Shown: positions 1-5,986 of the stretch, in pieces | Position numbering within the stretch: the first letter of the stretch is position 1 | How the letters are laid out: each line of letters begins with the position of its first letter | NCBI GenBank assembly: GCA_947564495.1 | Contig: CANOCD010000040.1 | Location: forward strand, 1 to 8,307 | Source of the DNA: an uncultured Angelakisella sp. | GTDB lineage: Bacteria > Bacillota > Clostridia > Oscillospirales > Ruminococcaceae | Length of the DNA stretch: 8,307 nucleotides | Reading direction: 5' to 3' | Notes under the pieces: generated by a model | What the model saw: the letters and a program-made list of their open reading frames with translations, nothing else | What the model was told of the DNA's origin: nothing | Database searches by the model: none | Made by a program: the position numbers and the translations under genes

Positions 1-65
1 CACAGGCGGCGGCGTTAGAATATCCGCCCAAGGCCGACGCCTTTGGCCGTTCCCCTTCCCCGGGT

Positions 66-83
66 CCAGGGCCGCAGCCCTGG
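66..83. repeat. Perfect 7-bp hairpin with tetraloop, left copy of a duplicated motif
   Basis: CCAGGGC (66-72) pairs with GCCCTGG (77-83) around the loop CGCA. The preceding GGGT (62-65) makes the left side read GGGTCCAGGG, which is repeated on the opposite strand at 553-562 next to another hairpin with the same CCAGGG/CCCTGG ends. Confidence 0.6.
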
Positions 84-93
84 GCGTTCTTTG

Positions 94-121
94 CCTTCTT
101 TCTGTCGCTACAGAAAGAAGG
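94..121. repeat. Perfect 12-bp hairpin, tetraloop CGCT
   Basis: CCTTCTTTCTGT (94-105) is the exact reverse complement of ACAGAAAGAAGG (110-121), with loop CGCT. The stem is purine/pyrimidine-skewed and no T-run follows on either strand, which argues against an intrinsic terminator and for a palindromic repeat element. Confidence 0.65.
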
Positions 122-257
122 TCCGCCGGAAGGGCAACGTCGTTTAGCCATCAACCACAGACAGGTCCTAGGATGCACGCCCAATGAGCGCACGCCCAAA
201 GGGTCACGGCCTAACGACAGGCACAGGGTCGGCAATCAGGACCGCAGCCTGGCGTGT

Positions 258-290
258 TCCGGATTCGGCCCCAGCCGGGGCCTGTCCGGA
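258..290. repeat. Two-tier hairpin with TCCGGA ends
   Basis: TCCGGA at 258-263 and 285-290 form the outer stem and GGCCCC (267-272) with GGGGCC (277-282) the inner stem, separated by a 3/2-base internal loop and capped by AGCC. All twelve pairs are Watson-Crick. Confidence 0.5.
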
Positions 291-325
291 AGGGCAGGCG
301 GTACAAGCCGAAAGCGAGGGGCGCT

Positions 326-367
326 CCTGCGGCCGGGTGCAGGCGCAGTCTCGTTACCGGCCGCAGG
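326..367. repeat. Perfect 11-bp inverted repeat with 20-base loop
   Basis: CCTGCGGCCGG (326-336) is the exact reverse complement of CCGGCCGCAGG (357-367). The 20-base loop holds a small TGC/GCA stem at 338-347, so the whole could fold as a branched or stacked structure. Confidence 0.5.
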
Positions 368-520
368 TTGTCACTTCGATTTCAGCAGGTGCGAAAGGAA
401 AAGCCAGCCCTTCGTTCCCAGCACCATGTTTTTTCCTGCGTCCGGTTTCGTTAGGCTCGTTCCTTGGTTCAGCGGCCCGGACCATACATCCGAACAAACC
501 GCCACCGCCCAGGAGCATTT

Positions 521-584
521 CGCCCGCTGCGGCGGGCGACCAGGGGCGTCGCCCCTGGACCCTACCGCCCTTTGAAAAGGGCGG
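521..584. repeat. Three consecutive tight palindromes downstream of ylbJ
   Basis: Three perfect hairpins lie nearly end to end: CGCCCGC/GCGGGCG (521-527/532-538, loop TGCG), CCAGGGGCG/CGCCCCTGG (540-548/550-558, single central T) and CCGCCCTTT/AAAGGGCGG (565-573/576-584, two-base centre). They begin 33 bases beyond the ylbJ stop codon, so they would be at the 3' end of that transcript, but there is no U-run after them. The middle palindrome with its following GGACCC is an inverted, diverged copy of 62-83. Confidence 0.65.
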
Positions 585-616
585 CCCTAAACTTTACACC
601 CTACATTACCTTGCGG

Positions 617-1735
617 TCATCTTAGCTTGTGCCTGGAGTCCGACCCTGCATCTACCGCCACGCAAAGGATCATCACCATCGCCATGACCCCCAACGCCCC
701 CAGCAGCCCCCCGCTCCCCGGGGCCAGCACCGGCCGCCCCGCCATCATCGCCGGCGCCGCCGCAAACCTCCCCCACAACACCGGCCCCGCCAACGCCAGT
801 GTCAGCACCCCGTGAACCACCCGCCCCCGAACCAGCAGCCCCCCGTCCACCCCCGCCTCCCCGAAGCAAGCCGCCAGCTGCCCCATCACCGACAGAGACG
901 AAAAGGAAAGCAGAAAAGGCAGCGCCAGCGCCCCCTGCCCCGGCGGCAGCCCCTGGGCCAGGGCGCACCCGCCCCCGATCTCCAGCAGGCCGGTGAGAAA
1001 GCACGCCGCCCCCCGCTCCGTGAGCATCCCCCCGGTGAGCCGGGACAGCCCCTCCCCCCAGGCCGTAAGCCAGCCCCAGTCGGAAAAAAGCTGGGAAAGC
1101 GCCGAAAAGGCCAGCACAAAGGCGCAGATGGAGAGCATCCCCCCGGTAGCCGAGGTCACCGCCCCCACGAACCCGGCGGCGGGAGGCAGGCACCCCCGCT
1201 CCTTCCCTGCCTCCAGCCTGGGCCACCGGTACCCCCGGCAGAGGAGCCGCCCGGTAAGGACCCCCGCCGCCAGCTGGCAGGCGAACAGGAACAGCCCCCA
1301 CTTGGGGGAGCCGAACACCCCCGTCCCAACCACCGCCACCAGAAAGGCGGGGCCGCTGTTGACGCAGAAGGCAAGGGCCCGCCCCGCCTCCTCCCGGGTG
1401 AGGGTCCCTCGCTCCGCCATCCCCGCCAGCACCCTGGCCCCGGCGGGGTAGCCCCCGATCCAGCTCATAAGGATGGCCGGGGCCAGGGCCCGGGGGCAGC
1501 GGTAGACCCTTTCCGCCACCACCCCCAGGGGCCGCTCCAGCATCTGCCCCAGCCGTGTTCGGGCAACAAAATCGGACAGGATGAGGAAGGGGTAGAGGGA
1601 CGGGATCATCACCGAGGCGCAGACCGCCAGCCCCCGGCGGATGCCCTCCCCCGCCGAGGCGGAGCAGAACACCAGGGCCAGGGCCGCCCCCGTCCACGCC
1701 CCCGCCAAAAGCCAACTCCCCAGCCCGTCTTTCAT
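617..1735 (-). CDS. ylbJ: Sporulation integral membrane protein, YlbJ-like
   Basis: A 372-residue polytopic membrane protein of the YlbJ type (nucleoside-recognition/Gate-like fold). YlbJ is a sigma-E-dependent sporulation protein in Bacillus subtilis, acting in the mother cell; its transport activity, if any, is not established. Visible features are a first hydrophobic segment near residues 8-26, the conserved run SLYPFLILSDF (46-56), GYPAGA (95-100) and NSGPAFLVAVVG (126-137), and more hydrophobic segments near 145-162, 195-215, 245-262, 270-290 and 340-361. I chose the ATG at 1735 because it begins the hydrophobic family region and has AGGGGG 8 bases upstream; the frame is open 132 codons further upstream, but that extension is Arg/Ser/Pro-rich and would cross the divergent promoter and part of yqfC. 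It is divergent from yqfC-yqfD, two more sigma-E-type genes. The family is fairly sure; the exact function is not. Confidence 0.85.
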   Translation of the reverse strand: MKDGLGSWLLAGAWTGAALALVFCSASAGEGIRRGLAVCASVMIPSLYPFLILSDFVARTRLGQMLERPLGVVAERVYRCPRALAPAILMSWIGGYPAGARVLAGMAERGTLTREEAGRALAFCVNSGPAFLVAVVGTGVFGSPKWGLFLFACQLAAGVLTGRLLCRGYRWPRLEAGKERGCLPPAAGFVGAVTSATGGMLSICAFVLAFSALSQLFSDWGWLTAWGEGLSRLTGGMLTERGAACFLTGLLEIGGGCALAQGLPPGQGALALPFLLSFSSLSVMGQLAACFGEAGVDGGLLVRGRVVHGVLTLALAGPVLWGRFAAAPAMMAGRPVLAPGSGGLLGALGVMAMVMILCVAVDAGSDSRHKLR

Positions 1736-1758
1736 CCCGGCCGCCCCCTTTCCCTCTA

Positions 1759-1788
1759 TCCTTATGTGGGCCGGGAAGAAAATTTTCC
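1759..1788 (-). promoter_or_regulatory. Candidate sigma-E-type promoter for ylbJ
   Basis: Read on the minus strand, GGAAAATT (1788-1781) stands 14 bases before CATAAGGA (1766-1759). The -35-like part resembles the B. subtilis sigma-E consensus (KMATATT) well; the -10 matches only in its CATA core (consensus CATACANT). It lies 24 bases upstream of the ylbJ start codon. The call rests partly on the known sigma-E control of ylbJ. Confidence 0.35.
1778..1787. repeat. AT-rich palindrome in the ylbJ/yqfC divergent promoter
   Basis: GAAAATTTTC is a perfect 10-bp palindrome standing in otherwise very GC-rich sequence between the two divergent sporulation genes. It overlaps the proposed -35 element of ylbJ and may serve as a promoter core or a binding site. 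Confidence 0.4.
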
Positions 1789-1789
1789 T

Positions 1790-1818
1790 TCTGAATCCCC
1801 CACCTGCCCGCATAGAAT
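1790..1818 (+). promoter_or_regulatory. Candidate sigma-E-type promoter for yqfC-yqfD
   Basis: CATAGAAT (1811-1818) matches the sigma-E -10 consensus CATACANT with one mismatch. A weak -35-like TCTGAAT ends 14 bases upstream. A start site about 7 bases downstream would leave only about ten bases before the yqfC ATG, just covering its Shine-Dalgarno, so an upstream promoter is also possible. Confidence 0.35.
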
Positions 1819-1835
1819 GACACCGGGGTGATGCC

Positions 1836-2153
1836 ATGGCTCGGGGGAAAAGGACCAGGAAACCGGCGGGGCCGGTGAAGAAGCAGGCCGGGGGGAAGAA
1901 GCCCTTCCTCCTGGCCAAGGGGATGGAGGAGCCCGCCGCCGCCTTTCTGGCCCCGGTCCGGGTGGAGCTGCTGGGCAACCGCCAGGCGGTGGTGGATGGC
2001 TGCAAGGGAATCATCGAGTATTCCGACAGCTGCATCCGCCTTTCCACCTCCCGGCTGATCCTCAAGTTCACCGGGACGGGGCTGGAGATCCGGGCCCTCA
2101 CCGATTCCAGCGCCATCGTGGAGGGCACCATCCTCTCGGTGGAGTATAGCTAA
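1836..2153 (+). CDS. yqfC: Sporulation protein YqfC (YabP/YqfC family)
   Basis: A 105-residue protein of the YabP/YqfC family, made in the mother cell under sigma-E in B. subtilis; its biochemical role is unknown. Family signature: after a Lys/Arg-rich tail of about 30 residues comes the compact domain, with VELLGNRQAVVDGCKGIIEY (43-62), the Ile/Leu-rich stretch CIRLSTSRLILKFTG (66-80), LEIRALTDSSAIVEGTI (83-99) and the closing SVEYS. No signal peptide or membrane segment is seen. The ATG at 1836 is preceded by GGGGTGAT (1825-1832), a good match to the ribosome-binding consensus. Its stop is 20 bases before yqfD, with which it is surely cotranscribed, as in B. subtilis. Length is close to the usual 90-100 residues, the excess being the basic N-terminal tail. 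Confidence 0.88.
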   Translation: MARGKRTRKPAGPVKKQAGGKKPFLLAKGMEEPAAAFLAPVRVELLGNRQAVVDGCKGIIEYSDSCIRLSTSRLILKFTGTGLEIRALTDSSAIVEGTILSVEYS

Positions 2154-2173
2154 AGGGGAGGAGGGCATAGGCC

Positions 2174-3406
2174 ATGGTGGTCATCGACATCATCCGGTAT
2201 TTCCGGGGGACGGCCCGGTTCTCCATCCGGGACGGGTTTCTGGAACGGTTCATCAACCTCTGCGCCCAGAACCGGGTGCCGGTGTGGGATGGCCGCCGGG
2301 AGGGGGACCGGTACTCCGCCTGCACCACCCTGGCGGGGAGCCGCCGCCTCCCCGAGCTGGCCCAGAAGGCCGGGGTGGTGCTGGAGCCGGTCCGCCCGGG
2401 GGGAGCCCCCGCTCTCCTCCGCCGCTACCGCAAGCGGACGGGGCTCTTTGCCGGGGCGGCCCTGGTCCTGGCGGCCCTGATGATCCTGGGGTGCTTCGTC
2501 TGGCAGGTGGAGATCCAGGGCCTCCAGACCATCCCCGAGGAGGAGGTCCGGGCCGCCCTGGAGGAGCTGGGGGTCCGGAAGGGGGTCCTCCGCCGGGACA
2601 TCGACGCCCGGGAGGTGGAGCGGCGGCTCCTCATCCGCCTGGACAAGGCGGCCTGGGTGGCGGTGAACCTCCGGGGGAGCCGGGCGGTGGTGGAGATCAT
2701 GGAGCGGGTGGTCCCCCCGGACCGCATCGACGACCACACCCCCCACAACGTGGTGGCGGCGAAGCCGGGGTTCATCACCTACCTGGAGGTCTACAACGGC
2801 CAGCCCACGGTGAAGGTCGGGGACTCGGTGGACCGGGGGGAGATCCTGGTCAGCGGCATCATGGAGGACAAGAAGGGCCGGAACCGCACCGTCCACGCCC
2901 GGGGGAAAATTCTGGCCCAGAGCCGGGAGGAGCTCCGGGTGGAGGTGCCCTACACCCAGACCCGGTACAAACTCCGGGAGATCGTCACCCGGCGGTACCT
3001 CAACGTCCTGTCGGTCCAGCTGCCCCTCTTCTGGGCGAGGCCCCTGGAGGGCCCCTGGAAGGTGGAGCGGGCCACCTATCAGATCCCTGTGGTGAGCAAG
3101 CTGGCCCCTATTACCTGGAGCCGGGAGAACTACCTTCTCCTGGACGAGGAGAACTGGCAGATCGGGGCCGAGGAGGCCCGGGTCAAGGCCCAGGAGGAGC
3201 TGGAGGCCCTGGAAAAGCGGGAGTTTCAGGGGATGACCATCCTACAGCGGGAGCTCACCGGCCGGGAGCTGGGGGACCGGTTCGTCCTGGAGGGGGCCTA
3301 CCTCTGCGAGGAGGACATCGGGGAGGAGAAGGAAATTTTGACCGGGGAGGAGGTCCCCGGCCTGGAGCCGCCCCCGGGGGCGGCGGCCTCCACACCGGAG
3401 GAATAA
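2174..3406 (+). CDS. yqfD: Sporulation protein YqfD
   Basis: A 410-residue single-span membrane protein of the YqfD family, sigma-E-controlled and needed for efficient sporulation in B. subtilis. Order of parts: an N-terminal cytoplasmic region (1-88) opening with the family start IRYFRGTARFSI; one transmembrane helix (about 91-110); a POTRA-like segment (about 111-180, starting VEIQGLQTIPEEEVRAAL); then a Gly/Val-rich beta segment (192-229, containing GFITYLEVYNGQPTVKVGDS and RGEILVSG) that resembles lipoyl-like or hammerhead domains of membrane-fusion proteins; a mixed C-terminal domain; and a Glu/Pro-rich tail (about 380-410). The ATG at 2174 follows a long GGGGAGGAGGG ribosome site (2155-2165). 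In B. subtilis phoH follows yqfD; here transcription ends and an unrelated convergent operon begins. The domain reading is by eye. Confidence 0.9.
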   Translation: MVVIDIIRYFRGTARFSIRDGFLERFINLCAQNRVPVWDGRREGDRYSACTTLAGSRRLPELAQKAGVVLEPVRPGGAPALLRRYRKRTGLFAGAALVLAALMILGCFVWQVEIQGLQTIPEEEVRAALEELGVRKGVLRRDIDAREVERRLLIRLDKAAWVAVNLRGSRAVVEIMERVVPPDRIDDHTPHNVVAAKPGFITYLEVYNGQPTVKVGDSVDRGEILVSGIMEDKKGRNRTVHARGKILAQSREELRVEVPYTQTRYKLREIVTRRYLNVLSVQLPLFWARPLEGPWKVERATYQIPVVSKLAPITWSRENYLLLDEENWQIGAEEARVKAQEELEALEKREFQGMTILQRELTGRELGDRFVLEGAYLCEEDIGEEKEILTGEEVPGLEPPPGAAASTPEE

Positions 3407-3412
3407 CAGAAA

Positions 3413-3447
3413 ACGGCGGCTGGCCTCGTGGTGAGACCAGCCGCCGT
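3413..3447 (-). terminator. Intrinsic terminator of the acid-sugar operon (possibly bidirectional)
   Basis: ACGGCGGCTGG (3413-3423) and CCAGCCGCCGT (3437-3447) form a perfect 11-bp stem; CTC/GAG (3425-3427/3433-3435) can extend it past a C-A mismatch, leaving loop GTGGT. Read on the minus strand the stem is followed by TTTCTGTTATT, a usable U-rich tail that overlaps the yqfD stop codon. On the plus strand the tail is only CTTATGT, so termination of yqfD from this hairpin would be weaker. Confidence 0.7.
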
Positions 3448-3468
3448 CTTATGTAGTGCTGCTTTGGC

Positions 3469-3497
3469 GCCGCCAGGAAAAACCTGAGCGGCTTTTT
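3469..3497 (+). terminator. Intrinsic terminator of yqfC-yqfD
   Basis: GCCGC (3469-3473) plus CAGG (3474-3477) pair with CCTG (3483-3486) and GCGGC (3488-3492), with loop AAAAA and one bulged A at 3487, and TTTTT follows directly at 3493-3497. This is a textbook plus-strand terminator. It lies 6 bases beyond the permease stop codon on the other strand. Confidence 0.8.
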
Positions 3498-3503
3498 GGA
3501 GAC

Positions 3504-4865
3504 TTAGTGGAAGAAGATGCTGAGGATCAGCAGCTCCACGAAGCCAACGCCCCAGGCGATGGTGGAGCAGACCGACCAGTTCTGGATCTGCTCTTTGGTG
3601 TCCTTGATGCCCATGAGGTTGTTGACCACCCAGAAGTAGCTGTCGTTGAAGTAGGAGAAGAACAGGGAGCCGATGCAGGCGGCGAAGGCGCCCAGGATGA
3701 CGTTGGCGCCGGCGGCCTGGATGATGGGGGCGCAGATGCCGGCGGCGGTGACCATGGCCACGGTGCCGGAGCCCTGGACGAAGCGGACCAGGGTGGCGAT
3801 GATGAAGGGCAGGATGATGATGGGGATGGCGGTCTTGGCCATCTGCTCGGCGATGAAGTCGCCGGTGCCGCTGACCTTCAGGACGTTGCCCAGGGCGCCG
3901 CCGGCGCCGGTGACCAGGATGATGAGGCCGGCGCTCTTGATGCCCTTGTTCATCTCACCGATGCACTCGTCCTTGGTCATGCCGGCGCCCAGGACGAAGA
4001 TGGCGCAGAGAAGGCCGATGCCCACGGCGATGATGGGGGTGCCCAGGAAGCCCATGATCTGGCCGAAGGGGGTCCCGGCAAAGTCGGGGTTCAGGGCCTT
4101 GGCCAGGTTGTTGATGAGGATGAGGACGATGGGGGCCAGCAGGGGCAGGAAGGAATTGAAGGTGGAGGGCAGGTTCTTGGACTCCCGGAGGGAGACTTCG
4201 CTGTACTCGATCTCCTTGGCGGGACGAATCCAGTTCTCGCCGTCATCAGCGGGGATCTGGTACAGCTTCTTGGCGTACCAGCAGGAGTAGAGGCAGCAGG
4301 CGATGGTCATGGGGATGGCCAGGACGATGCCCAGCAGGATGAACAGGCCCACGTCGGCCCCGAAGGTGCCGGCCACGCCCAGAGGGCCGGGGGTGGGGGG
4401 GACCAGGGAGTGGGTGATGACCAGGCCGGCGGCCAGAGGCCCGGCGATGGCGACGATGGAACGGCCGGTCTTTTTGGAGATGGCCTTGGCGATGGGGCTG
4501 ACCACCACGAAGCCGGAATCGCAGAAGATGGGGATGGAGACGATGAACCCGGTGAGGGCCATGGCCCAGTGCTCACGCTTCTTGCCGAAGAGCTTGATGA
4601 AGGTGAGGGCCATCCGCTCGGCGGCGCCGGTCTTGTCGAAGATCTGGCCCATCATGACGCCGAAGCCGATGATGATGCCGATGCTGCCCAGGGTGCCGCC
4701 AAAGCCGTTGATGATGGCGTTGGGGACGTCCGCGGCGGGCAGACCGCCGCCGATGCCGATGAAGGTGGCGGAGATGATGAGCGCCAGGAAGGGGTGCACC
4801 TTGGTCTTGAGGACCAGCAGGAGCAGCAGGGCGATGCCGATGATTAGCGCAACGATCATTTGCAT
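3504..4865 (-). CDS. GntP-family permease, probable four-carbon sugar-acid importer
   Basis: A 453-residue integral membrane protein of the gluconate:H+ symporter (GntP) family, whose members take up gluconate and related sugar acids. Family marks: SIPIFCDSGFV (110-120), THSLVPPTPGP (151-161), RFVQGSGTVAMVTAA (361-375) and NDSYFWVV (407-414), spread among about 12-14 hydrophobic segments; length is normal for the family. The ATG at 4865 is chosen over the one two codons later because a GAGGAG site lies about 8-10 bases upstream. It is the last gene of the operon, 68 bases behind the dehydrogenase, and the gap holds a strong hairpin. The neighbours point to D-threonate, erythronate or a similar tetronate as substrate rather than gluconate; enterobacterial YgbN is a GntP-family protein in an analogous cluster. 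Family assignment is firm, substrate is inferred. Confidence 0.9.
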   Translation of the reverse strand: MQMIVALIIGIALLLLLVLKTKVHPFLALIISATFIGIGGGLPAADVPNAIINGFGGTLGSIGIIIGFGVMMGQIFDKTGAAERMALTFIKLFGKKREHWAMALTGFIVSIPIFCDSGFVVVSPIAKAISKKTGRSIVAIAGPLAAGLVITHSLVPPTPGPLGVAGTFGADVGLFILLGIVLAIPMTIACCLYSCWYAKKLYQIPADDGENWIRPAKEIEYSEVSLRESKNLPSTFNSFLPLLAPIVLILINNLAKALNPDFAGTPFGQIMGFLGTPIIAVGIGLLCAIFVLGAGMTKDECIGEMNKGIKSAGLIILVTGAGGALGNVLKVSGTGDFIAEQMAKTAIPIIILPFIIATLVRFVQGSGTVAMVTAAGICAPIIQAAGANVILGAFAACIGSLFFSYFNDSYFWVVNNLMGIKDTKEQIQNWSVCSTIAWGVGFVELLILSIFFH

Positions 4866-4887
4866 AAAAGATACTCTCCTCTCTCTT

Positions 4888-4910
4888 GGGCCTGTTGTTA
4901 CAACAGGCCC
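4888..4910 (-). promoter_or_regulatory. Intercistronic hairpin before the permease gene
   Basis: GGGCCTGTTG (4888-4897) and CAACAGGCCC (4901-4910) form a perfect 10-bp stem with a three-base loop, between the pdxA2-like stop and the permease ribosome site. On the coding strand the hairpin is followed by AAGAGAGAGGAG, not U's, so it is not a standard terminator. It may stabilise or process the mRNA and set permease expression apart from the enzymes. Confidence 0.6.
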
Positions 4911-4933
4911 GTTTGTCCCAACTCAAACACCGT

Positions 4934-5935
4934 TCAGCGCATATAGTTGGGTGCATATTTTACTGCCAGCCGGACTGCCTCGATCATGCTGACAGCACTT
5001 GCCTTTCCGGTCCCGGCGATGTCCAGGGCCGTGCCGTGGTCCACCGAGGTCCGCAGGATGGGCATCCCCGCCGTGACGGCGATGGTCCGCTCGAAATCCA
5101 GGGTCTTGGTGGCGATGTGCCCCTGGTCGTGGTAGAGGCTCAGGACACTGTTGTACCGCCCCTGGAGGGCCTGGTGGAACACCGAGTCCGCCCCGATGGG
5201 GCCGGCCACGTCAAAGCCCTCTTTCTGGAGTTCCTCTACCGCCGGGATGACCTCGTTGACCTCTTCCCAGCCGAACAGCCCGTGTTCGCCGCTGTGGGGG
5301 TTGAGTCCGGCGATGGCCATGGTCCCTTCGGTGATGCCCAGGACCCGCAGGGCCTCGGTGCAGCGGCGGACGTAGTCCTTGATCCGCTCCTTGGTGATGA
5401 GGTCGCAGGCCTGGCGGAGGGAGACGTGGCGGGTGAGGAAGAACACCCGCATCCCGTGGACTTCAAAGAGGGTGAGGGGATCGGCGGTGCCGGTGAGGGC
5501 GCCGAAGATCTCGGTGTGGCCGATGAAGTTCACCCCGCCGGCCTTGAAGGATTCCTTGTTCACCGGGGTGGTGGAGACGGCGGCCACCTTTTTGGCGTTG
5601 GCCAGCTCGATGCACTTGGCGATGTACTCGTAGGCGGCCTTGCCGCACATCCCGTCCACCTGTCCCAGGGGGAACTTGGCCATGTCGATGTTGTCCAGGT
5701 CGATGAGGTTGAGGACCCCTTCCGAGTAGTCCCCCTCCTCCGGCTCGTTGATGACCTTGATGGTCAGGGCGGGGATGTTGGGGAAGGTCATGGCGTTTTT
5801 CAGCACCTTGGCGTCACCCACCACCACGCACTTGGCCATGGCCACGATCTCCGGCTCCGCCAGGGTCTTGAGGACGATCTCCGGCCCGATGCCGGCGGGG
5901 TCCCCCAAGGGGATGGCGATGTAGGGTCTTTCCAT
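4934..5935 (-). CDS. pdxA2: PdxA2-type 4-phospho-acid-sugar dehydrogenase (decarboxylating)
   Basis: A 333-residue cytosolic NAD-dependent dehydrogenase of the PdxA family. PdxA2 members oxidise 4-phospho-D-threonate (or an isomer) at C3; the beta-keto acid decarboxylates to dihydroxyacetone phosphate. Visible: N-terminal [12 protein letters not shown] (9-20), substrate-side GHTE (139-142), and the metal-binding histidines H170 (TRHVSL), H214 (NPHSGE) and H269 (YHDQGH), followed by [16 protein letters not shown] (295-310). All expected catalytic residues are present. The start is ATG 5935 with AAGGA 10 bases upstream; a GTG three codons earlier would sit on top of that site. It lies between a DUF1537 kinase and a GntP permease, with no vitamin B6 genes nearby, so a catabolic role is favoured over pyridoxal phosphate synthesis. 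An annotation pipeline may still label it pdxA, 4-hydroxythreonine-4-phosphate dehydrogenase. Confidence 0.9.
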   Translation of the reverse strand: MERPYIAIPLGDPAGIGPEIVLKTLAEPEIVAMAKCVVVGDAKVLKNAMTFPNIPALTIKVINEPEEGDYSEGVLNLIDLDNIDMAKFPLGQVDGMCGKAAYEYIAKCIELANAKKVAAVSTTPVNKESFKAGGVNFIGHTEIFGALTGTADPLTLFEVHGMRVFFLTRHVSLRQACDLITKERIKDYVRRCTEALRVLGITEGTMAIAGLNPHSGEHGLFGWEEVNEVIPAVEELQKEGFDVAGPIGADSVFHQALQGRYNSVLSLYHDQGHIATKTLDFERTIAVTAGMPILRTSVDHGTALDIAGTGKASAVSMIEAVRLAVKYAPNYMR

Positions 5936-5962
5936 TGCAAACACATCCTTTCCGTCTATCGC

Positions 5963-5982
5963 AACACAGCAGAAGCCGTGTT
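5963..5982 (-). promoter_or_regulatory. Intercistronic hairpin between kinase and dehydrogenase genes
   Basis: On the coding strand AACACGGC and GCTGTGTT form an 8-bp stem (one G-U pair) with loop TTCT, starting 4 bases after the kinase stop codon. No U-run follows; the dehydrogenase ribosome site comes about 15 bases later. It resembles the hairpin before the permease gene in position and may affect mRNA stability. Confidence 0.45.
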
Positions 5983-5986
5983 CCTG

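Larger units (their letters stand above)
1..616. repeat. Hairpin-rich non-coding block, probably repetitive extragenic sequence
   Basis: I find no credible protein gene here; open frames that cross it translate into low-complexity Pro/Arg/Gly-rich strings with no family resemblance. The stretch is packed with perfect short inverted repeats: 28-46 (one bulge), 66-83, 94-121, 258-290, 326-367, 521-538, 540-558 and 565-584. Motif GGGTCCAGGG at 62-71 recurs inverted at 553-562, in both cases as one side of a hairpin. A 10-base direct repeat GCACGCCCAA occurs at 175-184 and 190-199. None of the hairpins is followed by a clear T-run in either direction, so they do not read as ordinary terminators. 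The simplest reading is a cluster of REP-like palindromic elements or the remains of a larger repetitive element; a structured RNA is the alternative. Confidence 0.55.

Noticed and set aside
1..616. CRISPR array or tRNA/rRNA gene in the hairpin-rich block
   Set aside because: There are no regularly spaced direct repeats, no cloverleaf with conserved T-loop and no rRNA motifs; the repeats are inverted and unequal.
184..687. A 167-codon plus-strand open frame in the left block
   Set aside because: It runs through several perfect hairpins and into the 3' end of ylbJ; composition is low-complexity and no family is recognisable.
629..1831. A 400-codon plus-strand open frame opposite ylbJ
   Set aside because: Pro/Arg/His-rich translation typical of the antisense of GC-rich genes, with no family resemblance.
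1736..2131. N-terminal extension of the ylbJ frame (132 extra codons)
   Set aside because: It would overlap most of yqfC on the other strand, lacks hydrophobic or conserved sequence, and a well placed ribosome site supports the ATG at 1735.
2284..3456. A second plus-strand frame within yqfD (390 codons)
   Set aside because: Gly/Pro-rich out-of-frame shadow of yqfD.
3456..4847. A 463-codon plus-strand open frame opposite the permease gene
   Set aside because: The product is an extreme Asp/Gly/Glu/Ala repeat-like string made by reading GntP codons backwards; there is no ribosome site and the GntP reading is unambiguous.
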